From positions 1 through 64,000 of the forward strand of contig JFHB01000170.1 of the NCBI GenBank assembly GCA_000729835.1: DNA of 64,000 nt. Direction: 5' to 3'. This document shows positions 34,101 through 46,139 of this stretch, in pieces (position 1 is the first letter of the stretch; the number at the start of each line of letters is the position of its first letter). The DNA comes from Atkinsonella hypoxylon (lineage: Eukaryota; Ascomycota; Sordariomycetes; Hypocreales; Clavicipitaceae). A model generated the notes under the pieces. That model saw nothing but the letters and a program-made list of their open reading frames with translations. It searched no databases and was not told where the DNA came from. A program made the translations under genes and the position numbers.

Positions 34101-36590
34101 TAAACAGTACTATAGCCTATTACAAAGAGCTTATAATATTATTAACGATAAATTAAGCACTAATACTAGTATTATAAAGGATTAAAAGCTTTAGATAGCT
34201 ATTAAAGCTATTAATAATTCTGCTGGACCTAACGGTCTTATGCCTATATTACTAGTCTTTAGTTCCTACCTCTACATAACAGATAATTTACCTTTAAGCC
34301 TTTCTGTAATATAATAAGCTTTAATTCTACGTAAAGCTACTAATAAAGCCTAAAAATGCCTAGTATAAAGGCAAATTCACGATACTCTTGCCTTTTACAA
34401 CAGCCTAAATATAATACCTATATATTTACTGCCCCTGCAGTTAGAAGTATATATATAGCGTAAAAAAGAAGGCTAGTAAGGCCCCTATAAGCTGCTTACT
34501 ATAGATAGTAAGGAGTGCACTATACAAATGCCTTATAGCTCTATTCGTTTTTGCATAACTATTGTAAAACCCTACTACTATAATAACAATAAATCTAATA
34601 ATTATTCTGCTGTTTCTAACGTTATACCTAATAAAAGTAATATAGAATCTCTACCTAAAAGCAATTCTATTCTACTAAAGAAGAGAGAAAGACCTCTAAA
34701 GGTAAAATAACTAATTAATCTAAACCTAATATAGAAAAGAGGTCCTAGAAGACTAAGAAAGAACTCTCTTTCTATTCTAATTAATTCTATATAAAATTCC
34801 TCTACTTTTAACAATAAACTAAATAGATATATTACTGTTTCTAGCCTAACTACTAGTAGTCCTTATAATCTTAATCCTAGTAGTAATATTAATTCTACTT
34901 ATACATTACTATATAAATTTAGCGATAAAATTTTCCTTTCTGCAAAAGAAATAGCAAACTATAACCTAGCTATATAACTAAGGAAAAACAATAAGATTAC
35001 AGCAAAAGGTGCTCTATTTAAGGCATCTAACTAAGCTAAAATTAATGCACTATTAGCTAAAGATATCTTCTAATTTATTAAATTTAACCCTACTATATAT
35101 AACAACTATATCTTTAAATCTTATATAGTTTAAGAAGTTAAAGGAAAAGGAACTATATTACTGTATAAGAAGTTAAGACTAGTTATTTAAGGATATAATA
35201 ACAGCAATAAATTGTTAATTTTAACGCAATCTCTAACAATTTAATAAGCTAGTTAATGCTTAATTGTAGTACTAGCTCTATCTCTCTAAAAACGCAATAT
35301 TATCTTATAGATCTACAATATTATATAGGCTTATATACAATTTAACACTAATTTAAATAGATTAATTATTATATAACTTCCTAACTAAATTAAACACCTA
35401 TATCCTTACAATATAGTAATAGAAGTAATTAAGCCTCTATATAGAATCGCTAAAGTAGGTATACATTAGTAGTCTATATACTTCTGCTACTACTATAATA
35501 ATTTAAGTATAGTTATATTAATATATAACCCCTACTTACTAATATTAAACAATAAGAATTGCTTTAGAATTATTAGAATATAGACTAATAATACGCTAGA
35601 ACTAAGCAATAGAACCTTCTTTAACTATAAGGAATCTAAACTGCAGAAGGCTAATTTTACTGTAAAGCTAAAGTAGAGCCTAACAGCAGAAACGCTACTA
35701 ATTTTTAATAGATATATATTAACTAAATCTAATAACAGTACTTTAACTCTTTGCTAAAAAGGTTAAAGTAAGAGGATTTAACCTATTAATACTACTAGTG
35801 TTAATATAGATTTAACAAAACAATAGTATATTAAGTAATAAGCCTATAGCGTATATATTGCTATAATCTATTAACTAGAAGCTGCATTTAACCTTTCTGT
35901 TGCTATATAACAGCAAGATATTACAATTAACAATATTAAACAACTAAATAAGAGGCTTTAATAGTAGATTAATAACTAGACCTATAGATTACAATATATT
36001 CTAATAGACCTTCTCTTTACTAAATTATATATATTTATTAATAGATCCTTTACAAACAATAAAGATTTAAGCTTCTAGATAGAATATATAATTATTCTAG
36101 GCAATAAAGGAGCTTATAAAAAGAACGCTAAATTTATAATAAAAGGCAATATTATTATGTATAGCTCTATTAAAAGTAAAAGAGTTATAAGGAGTGCGCT
36201 TACATTAGAACTATATAGTATAGTGCAAGGCGTAGATATATTGTATGCTATTAGTACTACGTTAAATATAGTAATAAAGCAGCTATAGATACTGCTAATT
36301 CTATTAGTAGTCTGTATAGATTCGTTCTTATTGTATAAATGCCTTATAAAGCTTAGTATAATAAAGGAAAAGAGATTAATAATTAACATTATAGCGCTAT
36401 ATTAATTATACAAAAGGCGCAAAATTAACGAAATCTATTAGATTAACGGCAAAGATAATATCGCTAATTTAATAACAAAAGTAACGCTAAATAAGACTCT
36501 TAAATCCTTTATTAACAACAATAAAGCTAATATATAGGTAGAAGGCTAGGTAAAGAGACCTACAAATTAATGTAGAAGGATATTAGATTT
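31150..36590 (+). pseudogene. C-B gag-pol remnant
   Basis: Domains in order: gag (about 31150-33190, no motif recognised); protease (about 33205-33500, with a GILPNTKAVGVLTA stretch for a D-T-G-type active site); pre-integrase finger (about 33600-33780); integrase core (about 33790-34400, with YDARKNF, NSISKVKQYY and NNSAGPNGLMP); linker with ITIVKPYYYNNN (about 34528-34710, stop-free); RT (about 35100-35700, EVKGKGT, NIIQAYIQ, KPLYRIAKVG); RNase H (about 36015-36570, FINRSFTNNKDLSF, SSIKSKRVIRSALTLELYS). Stops at Gln and Trp positions are TAA/TAG. The RT block KPLYRIAKVG differs from the family KPLYGVPEAG by RIP-type changes. Confidence 0.92.
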
Positions 36591-36676
36591 ATTGTTATTT
36601 ATTCCTTTAATCTATTTTATTATTACTGTAACTGTTAGAATTACTCTACTAGCACAATAAAAAGAGAGACTGCTAG

Positions 36677-36991
36677 TGTTAGAATCGTTATAACTCTATT
36701 GTACAATTCTAGCGCCTATATAGGTAGATACAACCGCTAATTAGTTGCATCTGCACACTAGTCTCCACTTACATTAGGGTCGCTAATACCCCTTAATTCC
36801 CCCTTAACATAACACTATGCCTAAGGCATATAAGGCATCCAACAGGGTATATAATGTAGCCTCTTTTGCTAGTTAGATACAACTCCTAGATAACTGAATT
36901 TAAACCTCTTTAATGTGAATACTAGTGCACTAGTGAACTGGTCATAGGACCGACTCGAAGGAGTATAAATTAGACCCTTGGTCTATCGACA
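36677..36991 (+). repeat. C-B 3' LTR
   Basis: 315 bp. The outer right end is spared (GAACTGGTCATAGGACCGAC, TCTATCGACA) and the inner left end is RIPed (tgttagaatcgttataact). Confidence 0.95.
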
Positions 36992-37798
36992 CTAATAAAG
37001 TCCTTTAAGCAAAAGACTTATTGTAAATAGTTAGATTAATTCTAGCTTACTGCTATAGCAAGAATTATTACTTATAGGATTAAGTGTACAGCAGTTATCT
37101 TTAAGGAGTCTTTTGTAATTAATACAGAAGAGATAAACTAAAGTAAGATTATAAGACTTATAGGTTAAAAGGTATATAGGATTAAAGATAGGTTTTAACT
37201 TATTTCCTACTATTATAATATAAGCTATAACCCTTCTGCCTTATATAACAAAATAAATAAGTAAAGACTTATTGCTAGCTTTCTCTTCTTTAATAACTAC
37301 TAAACCTATTTTATCTTTAATTGCTTAAAGGGATACTATTATTACTTTAATATAGAACCTAAAGGCAGAATTAAAAGGTTTAAAGCTATAGTCTATAGTT
37401 AAGTATAGACTTTATAGCTCCTTTAGTATCTATACCTATTTTAGGTAATTTTAGTGCCTTATTATAAGCAGAAGAGCAACTAGAAATGCAGATATACCTA
37501 TTTATTCTTCTTAATATAAACGCTTTATTATCTAGTTAGGTATCTTCTAATTAATCTTATTAGCAACAGCTTATATAATATATCTTACACTTAGTATAGT
37601 AACTATAGAATTACCTAAATATTAGGGAATAAATTTAAACTGCACCTTTACAACTAGGTTATAACTAACAACTCTATTAACTAGTTTTATAACTACTGTA
37701 AAGGTACTAATAAGGTTATAATAGTTCTGCACGTAATAGCAGTAAATAAGCTTAGTTTTATAAATAGGTATATAGTTATTAAAAAAGCTAAGACTATA

Positions 37799-38821
37799 GG
37801 CTTTAACCTTAGCTACCTCTAAGAAAATACTATAAAGCGTTTTATCTTAAGATATTACTTATAGATAACTAGTAGTAGAATTCCTATTCTAAAGGAGCTT
37901 AACGCCTAGAAATTCACCTTAAGTAATTATAATTAAGTAATTAAATAGTTAATAGAGGTTAATAAGTAAATACTTATATAACTTTAGGAGAATTAATTCG
38001 TTACTACTATTTAGTTTAATAGTAATCCTATTATCTATAATAGAACTATTAAAGTAGCAATAGCAGCAAAGGAACAGCGTTTACATCCTCTAACGTAAAT
38101 AAGTAAGCCTAGCTAGGCTCTTATATATTATAAGCTACTCCCTCTTGCATAAAAGAAGTCTTTAATTAGAACGTTTAAGGTGCTACTATAGCTTACAACT
38201 AATTTATAAAGCCCTTTATTATTACTACTGCTAAACAATTTAGAGGTTTCTACTAGAATTTCTAGTATACTATAAGATTTTATGCAAAAAGATTAAATAG
38301 AATCTTATAGTAAGAACTAGCTTCTGTAATAATTATAGAACTTAAAGCATTAGCTGCTATCTTTACGTTTTATAGAACTATTAGTGTAAGAGCAAAAATC
38401 TAGGTAAAGGGATAAAGAGGTTATAAAGGTAGCAAAATAGACGCTTAAAGCTAAAGAATACTACACTATAAAGGATTAAATAGAAGCGTTAGCTTAAAGA
38501 TATATTGCTAAACGGCCTATAATAGCCTATAATTCTGTTATTAATATAAACCTTAGTATTATACTACTAGCTCTTTTATATTCTAGCGCTTAGTAAGAGA
38601 TAATTAAGGTAAATAAAAGACACTAATTAATTACATCTAAAGCAATTAAATAAAGTGTAAATTACTAAGAAAGAGTTGCTTATTATAAAGGAAAACGCCT
38701 AGCTATAAGAACACTATTGCTAGTAAAAGGGACGCTACTATATACGCTAAAGACGCTAAAGCTGTTATAAGAGATAAAGGGATTAGAACTTTAGGATTAA
38801 GGGAATTAGCTAAAGAGTTAA
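37799..38821 (+). pseudogene. G-1 post-integrase frame C, unknown function
   Basis: 341 codons in a single phase ending just before the 3' LTR, with TAA/TAG stops and no TGA. I do not recognise the family. Visible features: NYNQVIKQLIEVNKQ and similar Gln/Leu-rich helical-looking runs, KVAIAAKEQRLHPL, LLLLLLNNLEV, and a basic C-terminus (RKVNKRHQ-like, YYKGKRLAIRTLLLVKGTLLYTL). The preceding 36997-37798 has coding-like runs in more than one phase, so the true start is unknown. The G-3 equivalent is 52069-53091 (minus). Confidence 0.5.
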
Positions 38822-38870
38822 GTTACTTATAAGTCTTACTTTATAAGCTTATTTATAACTAGAGAGGTAT

Positions 38871-39356
38871 TATATTGCAGTAGGGTTATCCCCTTACGTT
38901 CTTATATTAGCTTTATAAGAGATACTATATGTAAATTTTCTCTATAAGAGTGTATATTGCCTAGATATATAGATAGTTTAAGAGAGAGAGAGAAGCATAA
39001 GTAGCTTTTGCTAGCTCTTTTTAGCCTTTATCTCTTTTTAATTAATTAATATCTTTTAGCCTATTTTTATTTACAATACTTAACATATAAGAGATATTGC
39101 TTTACTACTACTAACACTTTCCCTTACTCTTTAATATATTTAGCTCCTTTTGCGTATATATATCTTCTAAGCTACAATTAATATTCTATTTCTGCCTTTT
39201 TTAACTATTTAATCTTCTTGCTTACTATCGTTTAATAGTACGCACTAACAAATATCTCGCTCTCTACCGATCCTCTTCGATCTTAACGTGCGCTACATTG
39301 TTACCTGCTTTAGTGTGGGCTGCATAGTCATTTAGGGGTTTAGTTTTAAGGCAACA
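38871..39356 (+). repeat. G-1 3' LTR with upstream purine tract
   Basis: 486 bp, the same length as both LTRs of G-3. Just upstream is AGAGAGGT (38861-38868), a likely polypurine tract. The start is RIPed (tatattgcag), while the outer end (39268-39356) retains GATCCTCTTCGATC and ends GGCAACA. Confidence 0.92.
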
Positions 39357-39358
39357 CA

Positions 39359-39973
39359 CTAGCTAAGCCCTATATAGAGCACCTAAACGCCTCTAAGCAC
39401 CTCCTAAGGTACTTAAGTGGTACTAGAAGCTTTGCTATTATTTATAAGCATTCTACACCACTAGGGTCTTCTTCTAAAGCTTCTAGCTCTAAAGAAGTAC
39501 TTAAGACCCTCCTTGGTTATTGCGATAGCGATTTCGCTAGTGATAAAGTCTCTTCTAAATCAACCTATACTTATTTATATAAGCTAGCTAGTGGACCTAT
39601 TAGCTAGAAATCGAAGAAAGCTAGTACTATTGCTCTTTCCACTTTAGAAACAGAATCTAATGCATTATCTAAAGCTATTAGGGAATTAGAGTAGCTCTAC
39701 AGCCTTTTTAAGGAGATAAAGCTGCCTTTAACCCCTTCTATTCCTATTAGGTGTAATAATTAAGGCGCTATAGTTACTGCTTACAACCTAACGTTGTATA
39801 GTAGAACTAAGCATACCCTTCTAAAGTTTAACTATATTAGGGAAAAGATTTGTAAAGGTATAGCTAAGATTAGTTATATTAATACAAATTAAATGCTAGC
39901 AGATAGCCTAACTAAGCCTCTTGCTATTTAAAAGCATTAACAATTTATTAAGTTACTAGAGCTTTCTAGCTAG
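39359..39973 (+). pseudogene. U-2 copia RNase H remnant
   Basis: One frame with a stop-free run of about 80 codons at its start. It begins in the RT-RNase H junction (HLNASKHLLRYLSGTRSF, the copia AVKHLLRYLxGT block) and continues with LGYCDSDFASD (family GYxDxDxAGD), PISQKSKKASTIALSTLETES (family SWKSKKQxxVALSTTEAEY), IPIRCNNQGAI (family CDNQGAI), SRTKHTLLKFNYIREKI and MLADSLTKPL. The readings given restore Gln at TAG/TAA codons. Damage is lighter than in the other families. Catalytic Asp/Glu are largely still present but the ORF is broken. Confidence 0.93.
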
Positions 39974-40244
39974 CTTATAAAAGCAACAAAAACACTCAAA
40001 AAAAAAAAAAAAATCGAAAAGCAACGAAAAACAGTTAAAAATCGAAAACAACAAAAACAATCAACAACAACTAGTTATATTCAACTATAACTACCCTGGA
40101 ATTGCTAGAATTAGTTATGTTATTAGTTATGTTATTTAGTCCTGTTATTAGTACTATATTTCGTTAGTTAATTCTAACTTAGATATCCTTTAAAGAAGCT
40201 AAGTTGCTTGTAGAACTAGTTACTTCTTATATTTCTAGAGGGAG

Positions 40245-40942
40245 TGTTAAAAATAAGCTACCCTGTATAGCCTATTTTTATGCCTACTAGTTGCTCTATT
40301 ACGTAACCCTTATTAGGTCTTGTTACGTTAATTTTTAGTAGAGATATTATTGTTACTAGATGCAAACATCTAGATTTAACTAAGGCAAAGTTGCCTAACC
40401 TATAGTTAACTTTAACAGCGATTTTCTCTACAACTAGCAATAGTAGAAATTTAAGAAGTATACTATTTAAAAGCTAAGAATTAGGGCTTTCTAATAATAT
40501 AATTGTTAGATAGAGTTGCTTATAAGGGTTGCTTATTATTAGTGGAATTTATTAAATTAAGCATATAGGCGTCTTATTTGTATAGCCGTAAGTTAATTTT
40601 TTTGTTTTTATATAGTAAATCTTTTTGCGGAAATTATAAAGTAGCCTATAAGCCCCTTCTAGCAACTACAGCCTGCTAATATAGTTAGTAGGTCTATAAG
40701 GGACTAGAAAGATTTAAGATTCTACCCTCACTAACTTGTTCGTTACAGCGCTCTCAATATAAAGATACTACTATTACAGTTATCTATTGCCTCTACGTGA
40801 TCTAGTACTATACACTACAGCTTGATTTAGGCCGCTGCTGCTTCCACTACGTGATAATTGCTAGGAGCAATTACAGGTGCTAAATCTAAGAGACCACTAC
40901 CCTCTTAGATATCTAGTCCTGTAATCCCTATAATTTTCAATA
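40245..40942 (+). repeat. U-2 3' LTR
   Basis: 698 bp, TGTTAAAAATAAGC...TTTTCAATA. The inner edge (40245-40400) is RIPed relative to U-1 (for example ttacgtaaccctta versus tcacgtgaccctaa), while the outer part (40780-40930) is spared. A 60-codon open stretch antisense at 40258-40440 is not a gene. Confidence 0.9.
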
Positions 40943-41468
40943 ACACTTCTATAGGTAATAATGCTGTATAGAAGCAACTTAACCTCTATATTACTAAAAT
41001 TAATAAGTTAAATAAAAAGATTAACTAGGTTAGAATAGAGGCTAAAGGAGGTCTATTTAATAAGCAGTTTAACGAATTATAAACTACTATCTATAGTATA
41101 TATAACTAACTAAATAGCATAAGTTAATTTAATAAAGGTGTTAATAACGTTATTAATAAAAATAAGACCTTACTAAAGGTTGCTAGCAATATTAACACAC
41201 TATAGACAGAAAATAGACGCTTATAACACAAAATTAACTGTATTTACGTAAGCTTCTTAGAACGCTTAGCTAATTAGTCTATTACTATATAAAGTCTCTC
41301 TAGTAACAGATTTAGCACTATTTAATGTAGAAGAAGTGCTTAGTTTATACTAATTAACCTATCTTTAATGCATTTCTCTCTATTAATTCTACAAAAGATA
41401 CCTCCTACAGTAAAGCTAACGCTAACTAAGATAAAAACGTTAACTAAGAGGCTAGCTGCAAGTAAACT

Positions 41469-41570
41469 TGTGAAAAGGACAGACCACTAGGTCACTCCGC
41501 AAAAGGGAACGCGCTCCACTAATGCGAAGTGCTATTGGCACCTATATAGTATAGTTCGTTATTGTTGACA
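41469..41570. mobile_element. Y: 102-bp solo LTR-like insertion
   Basis: Absent from the matching place in Z-1 (about 3890) and Z-3. It is bounded by TSD AAACT (41464-41468 and 41571-41575), starts TGTGAAAAGG and ends TTGTTGACA, so it has the TG...CA ends and 5-bp duplication of an LTR retrotransposon insertion. It has no RIP appearance (GC-rich, CpA kept). It is unusually short for an LTR. No partner copy was found in the window. Confidence 0.85.
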
Positions 41571-42494
41571 AAACTAGTAGAAACACCTACTAAGCGTAAA
41601 ACTAATGCCTTTTAGGCAAAACCCTCCCTAAAGCTGCTAGAAGCGTCTACTAGCTTTACTTTCTAGAGAGGACTAATAGCTTACTACAACTAACTAACAA
41701 TTTACTGCTATTACTAATGCCTAGGGATTAGAATAAGCTATATATACACAGAGAAATGCACTAAAGGGATCTAACAGAAAATTAACTTTAATATAGATTG
41801 ATTTTTAATGCTTTTAATACTGCGCAGAACAATCTTGCACAAGGAATATACTATATAGATTCAACAAATTAGCTTTATTATATAAGATTAATTTATAGGA
41901 TTTAACATTATCTAGAATAATTTTATGTAACTTCACTTATATATAGGTTATAGAATAAGCTTTAACGCTCTATTAGGTTTAAGGAAATCCGTTAATTTAA
42001 TATATAGATTTAATAGTTACTAGATTATAAGTGTAATTTAAGCATTATAAGTGCACAGAAAAATACGTAAATGTAGCAACTACACTGCAGATTGCACTAT
42101 AACAACAATAACGCGTGCTTATGTAATAAAATAACAACTATCTTTCTACGCCTTTTATAACAACTAGATTAACGAGTTATTTAGTTTAATCTAATATACC
42201 TTTTAACGATAAACAATTAATTTTTTAGAACAGCTAAAACAGCTAATCTTTTTTGTAGGGGCAGCACTTATTACAGAATAATCCTATAGACCTGCAGGTT
42301 ACTAGCGTACGTAACTGCAATTATATATAAGTAGTTAGAAGTAACACTTAGGTAGTTAGATTAAACAATCAACTATTACTTACTAGAATACTATTATTAG
42401 ATGCTCCTTACAGAAGCTCCTACAACTTATCTCACGAATTATTGTATAACCTATTGAATCCGACAACATACAGTTACATCTGACAAACCTACTT

Positions 42495-42977
42495 TGTCGC
42501 CTTAAAACCAAACCCCTAAATGACCATGCAGCCTACACCAAAGCGGGTGACGATGTAGCGCACGTCAAGATCGAAGAGGATCGGAAGAGAGCGAGATATT
42601 TATTAGTGCATACTATTAAACGATAGTAGGTAAGAAGATTAAATAGTTAGAAAAGGCAGAAATAAAATATTAATTGCGGCTTAGAAGATATATACGCGCA
42701 AAAGGAGCTAAATATATTAAAGAGTTAGAGAAAGCGTTAGTGTTAGTAAAGTAATGTTTCTTAAGTATTAAGTGTTATAAATTAAAGTAGGCTAAAAGAT
42801 ATTAATTAATCGAAAAGAGCAAAAGCTAAAAAGAGCCAGTAGAAGCTGCTTGCGCGCTTGCTTGCCTAAACTATCTAGATGTTTAGGCGATGCACACTCT
42901 TATAGAGAAAAATCTGTATGTGGCATCCCTTGCAAAGCTAATATAAGAGCGTAAGGGGGTAACCCCGCCGCGACACA
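42495..42977 (-). mobile_element. G solo LTR inside Z-2 LTR
   Basis: 483 bp matching the 486-bp G LTRs in reverse orientation, from TGTCGCC to CGCGACACA. The flanks are CTACTT (42489-42494) on the left and CTACGT (42978-42983) on the right. The uninterrupted Z LTR reads CCTACGTCGG, so the site is a probable 6-bp duplication with one change, or 4 bp plus two extra bases. Both edges are lightly mutated. Confidence 0.9.
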
Positions 42978-43765
42978 CTACGTCGGATCTAACCGTAACA
43001 GCTAAAGTCTTTATATATACAATTAATCCTTAAAATGCCTTTTATATGTATAGCTAAAGTTATCTTTAAGTATAGTAATAAAGGAGGTAAGCTCCTCTTA
43101 AAGTGCTATTTTAGTAATATTATATTAGTCTTAAGGGTTACTAGAAGTGTTAAATAGAAAACTGCAATAGATAAAGTAATAGCTATTAGCGTTAATTTAA
43201 TCTTAATTAATAAGTTATCTAAGGATTTAATCTATAATTAAATAGTTAAAGAGGGTCTTAAAGCTAAGTTAAACAATAATAAGGAGCTAGTGCTAATAAT
43301 AGAGAATAAGGGTGTAGCTATTATTAACCTTATAATAAAGAGAATAGCTAACTAATATAGAAGCTAACTTAAAGAGGCTATAAAGAAGATTTAGCCCTTA
43401 ATATAATTATAACTAATTAATCTAAAGGTAAATACATTATATAAGCAGAAAGCTAATAAGATTCTACTAAAAGATAATATTCCTTTAAATAGATTTACGC
43501 TTAATAAAAACCCTAAGTAGAAATAGAAGAAGTAGAAAGAGGTAAAAGTATACTTAAATAAATTAAGAAAATACACTAAATATATTATAGAAAGATTTAG
43601 TAAAAAGCCCTAAGGATTCTAAATAATAAAAAAGCGTTTAGATTAAATAGTTAAATAAGTATAAGAATATTTAACAGTAGAAGAAGTTAATATTTTTAAG
43701 GAAATCCTTTATAACTAGAAGGCAGCACTAGTATAGAACTTATTAGAGTATAAAAAAATTAATCC

Positions 43766-46085
43766 TTTAGTTACACTGCCTTAAGTTATCTATACTATTG
43801 CTTATAGAGCTTAGAAAGTAAAGTTAATACTAATACCTATTAGCCTATAAGGGAGACTAGTTAATTTATTAAAAAAGAAGCTTTAGTATAGGTTATTAGA
43901 AGAGAGCTATAGATCTTATAGGAACCCTTACTTTTTAGTAATAAAGAAAAATAGAGAAATATAGCTAGTACTGTTTATAACAGCTTACAATAAGATTATA
44001 ATATAGAATGCCTATATTCTAGAAGAAGTAAAGGCTTTTAGTAAAGAATTTAGAATATATAAAATACTTTTAGTTATTAATTTACTGTTAAGCTATAACT
44101 AAGTGCTACTTACAGAAGAAAGTAGGAACTTAACAACAATTTTAACAGTAATAGAGCTTTTATAACTTTATATACTTCCTTAAGAAGTAACTAACTCTAT
44201 TACTTAATTTATTTAAATAGTAAAGAGAATTCTTTTTAACCTAATTCCTTATACTTATAAGCCTTTCTTAGATAATATTGCAGTAAAAGGCCTTACTACT
44301 ACTTATAATAGAGAGAAAGTATTACTTAATATATAAAGATATATTATAGAATATTTAATTAATATTAATAAAGTTCTTATTAATATTAAGCTAGCTAGTT
44401 ATACTATATTTACTATAAAATTAAAGCTATACTAAAAGACTATAAAGATTATTAAATTTATATATAGTACTAATAGAAGAAAACCTTTAGTAGTAAAGGT
44501 AATAAAGATTCTAGAGTAAATAGAGTATAAAAATATCTTTAAGGTTAAATTCTTTCTTAGGCTTATAGGCTGTTATTACATCTAAATATAGTATTACTCT
44601 ATAAAAGCTAAGCCTCTTATAATCTTACTTAAAAAGAGTGCTAAGTAAACTTAAGGACTAAACTAGTATTGAAAATAATAGGGATTACAGGACTAGATAT
44701 CTAAGAGGGTAGTGGTCTCTTAGATTTAGCACCTGTAATTGCTCCTAGCAATTATCACGTAGTGGAAGCAGCAGCGGCCTAAATCAAGCTGTAGTATATA
44801 GTATAGATCACGTAGAGGCAGTAGATAACTATAATAATAGTGGTATCTTATATTGAGAGCGCTGTAACAAACAAGTGAGAGTAGGATCTTAAATCTTTCC
44901 AGTCCCTTATAGACCTACTAACTATATCGGCGGGCTATAGTCGCTAGAAGGGGCTTATAGGCCACTTTATAATTTCCGCAAAAAGATTTACTATATAAAA
45001 ACAAAAAAATCGACTCACGGCTATACAAACGAGATGCCTACGTGCATAATTTAACAAATTCCACTAATAACAAGCAACCCTTATAAGCAACTCTATCCAA
45101 CAATTATACTATTAGATAGCCCTAATTCTTAGCTTTTAAATGGTATACCTCTTGAATTTCTACCACTGCTAGTTGTGGAGAAAATCGCTGTTAAAGTTAA
45201 CTATAGGTTAGGCAACTTTGCCTTAGTCGATTCTAGATGTTTCGCATCTAGTAACAGCGATATCTCTACCAAAAATCAACGTAACAAGACCTAGTTAGGG
45301 TCACGTGATAGAGCAACTAACAGGCAACTAGCAAGCATAAAAATAGGCTATACAGGGTAGCTTATTTTTAACAACTAGAAGAACACTATAGAGGTCCTTA
45401 AGTATATAATAATAACTGCACTAGTTCTTATAACAATTAATCTTAGTTTAAGCACTAAAGAAATTATATTAATAGTTAATATAAACTTAAAAGGATAAAG
45501 AGCAGTTTTAATATAAATTATTAATAGGTAATAACACTCTATATAATATAAAAGTAGATATTAAAGCAATTTAGAAATTAAGTATAATAGAATAAAGTAG
45601 AAATATAGAGCTATTATTTATACATTAAGAAGGCTATAAATTTATCTCTATAGAGTTCCTTTTACTCTAAAGACTAATTCTTAGGTGCTTATATATTAGC
45701 TTAATAGCGCTATTAATAACGTTTCTAGCGCACTTATTATATAATAGATTAACTATATTATACTATTTAATTTTATAGTTAAGTATATTCTAGGAGAAAA
45801 GAATAAAATAGCTAATACTTTATTATATAAAGAGAGTAAACCTTTTAATATATTAAATTAAGTAGCTAAAAGGGATATTAAAGATTTTATTAACCTATAG
45901 CTTAACGTTAATAAGATCTAGCTATACAATAGAGTATACTATACTTCTAAAACTTAATAAATTATAGATTTCCTTTTAATATTATAAAGACTATTTAATT
46001 TAAATAAGAGTAAGTATAAGCAACTTTATATAAGTGCTAAGTAATACTTCTTAGATAAAGGCCTATTATAAAAGAGACTAACTAG
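43766..46085 (+). pseudogene. G-2 reverse transcriptase and RNase H remnant
   Basis: Same frame as in G-1, with the U solo LTR (44667-45373) inserted between RT and RNase H. The active site at 44262-44279 again reads PFLDNI (Asp to Asn), so this change may pre-date or have recurred between copies. Stops are TAA/TAG. Slightly different stop pattern from G-1. Confidence 0.92.
44667..45373 (-). mobile_element. U solo LTR in G-2
   Basis: 707 bp, the longest and one of the least mutated U LTRs, with TSD ACTAG (44662-44666 and 45374-45378). On the minus strand it reads TGTTAAAAATAAGC...TTTTCAATA. It lies between RT and RNase H of G-2. Confidence 0.95.
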
Positions 46086-46139
46086 TATAATAAAGGGTTT
46101 TACTTTAGTTATTAAAGACTTAATATAATAGAAAAAGAT

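Larger units (their letters stand above)
30681..36991 (+). mobile_element. C-B: complete Ty1/copia retrotransposon
   Basis: 6311 bp with TSD CTAAT (30676-30680 and 36992-36996), inserted in the 3' part of G-1. The uninterrupted sequence is seen in G-3 at about 53880-53900. LTRs are 30681-30995 and 36677-36991. Same length and gene order as C-A, with which it aligns end to end without gaps as far as I can follow. RIP has hit the two copies at partly different sites. Confidence 0.95.
1..39356 (+). mobile_element. G-1: Ty3/gypsy retrotransposon, 5' end outside window, heavily RIPed and split by three insertions
   Basis: Own sequence is 1-2940, 26703-26732, 27261-30680 and 36997-39356. The gaps are insertions flanked by 5-bp target duplications (CTAAC, GTTAT, CTAAT). 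Removing them gives a stretch colinear with G-3 on the minus strand (base 1 corresponds to about 60285), with 8264 versus about 8266 internal bases to the 3' LTR. Order is protease, reverse transcriptase (RT), RNase H, integrase, two further reading frames, then the 3' LTR. About 3 kb (5' LTR and gag) lies upstream of the window. Every recognisable frame carries many in-frame TAA/TAG stops. The right flank from 39357 is part of a copia element, so G-1 probably inserted into that element. Confidence 0.9.
39357..40942 (+). mobile_element. U-2: 3' part of a Ty1/copia element (RNase H, purine tract, 3' LTR)
   Basis: Begins at the right edge of G-1 and ends with TTTTCAATA at 40942, followed by ACACT in Z-2, which is the expected position of a target duplication. 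It contains a copia RNase H, about 260 bp of AC/A-rich sequence with a 16-base A run (about 39998-40013), a purine tract AGAGGGAG (40237-40244) and the LTR (40245-40942). The 5' part is not in the window. I infer it lies upstream, separated by G-1. This fragment is what ties the U LTR to a copia family. Confidence 0.85.
40943..43000 (+). mobile_element. Z-2: 3' fragment of a family Z gypsy element, plus-coded
   Basis: Reverse complement of 3184-4402 of Z-1 plus an LTR. It carries part of the post-integrase frame (about 40943-41900, coiled-coil-like) and the 3' LTR (42269 to 43000, 243 bp without its insertion). A short purine stretch GTAGGGG precedes the LTR. It is interrupted by Y (41469-41570) and a G solo LTR (42495-42977). 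It ends ACCGTAACA at 43000 against G-2 sequence. The rest of Z-2 is inferred to lie upstream of the window, beyond U-2. Confidence 0.88.

Noticed and set aside
36114..36389. 91-codon open frame on the minus strand
   Set aside because: Antisense to the RNase H of C-B and broken in C-A. A product of AT-rich composition.
39998..40013. Poly(A) tail of a retroposed transcript
   Set aside because: The A run lies inside U-2 between RNase H and the purine tract, followed by more A/C-rich element sequence and the LTR, with no target duplication at the run.
40258..40440. 60-codon open frame on the minus strand
   Set aside because: Lies in the U LTR, not shared as an open frame by other U LTRs, and has no recognisable product.
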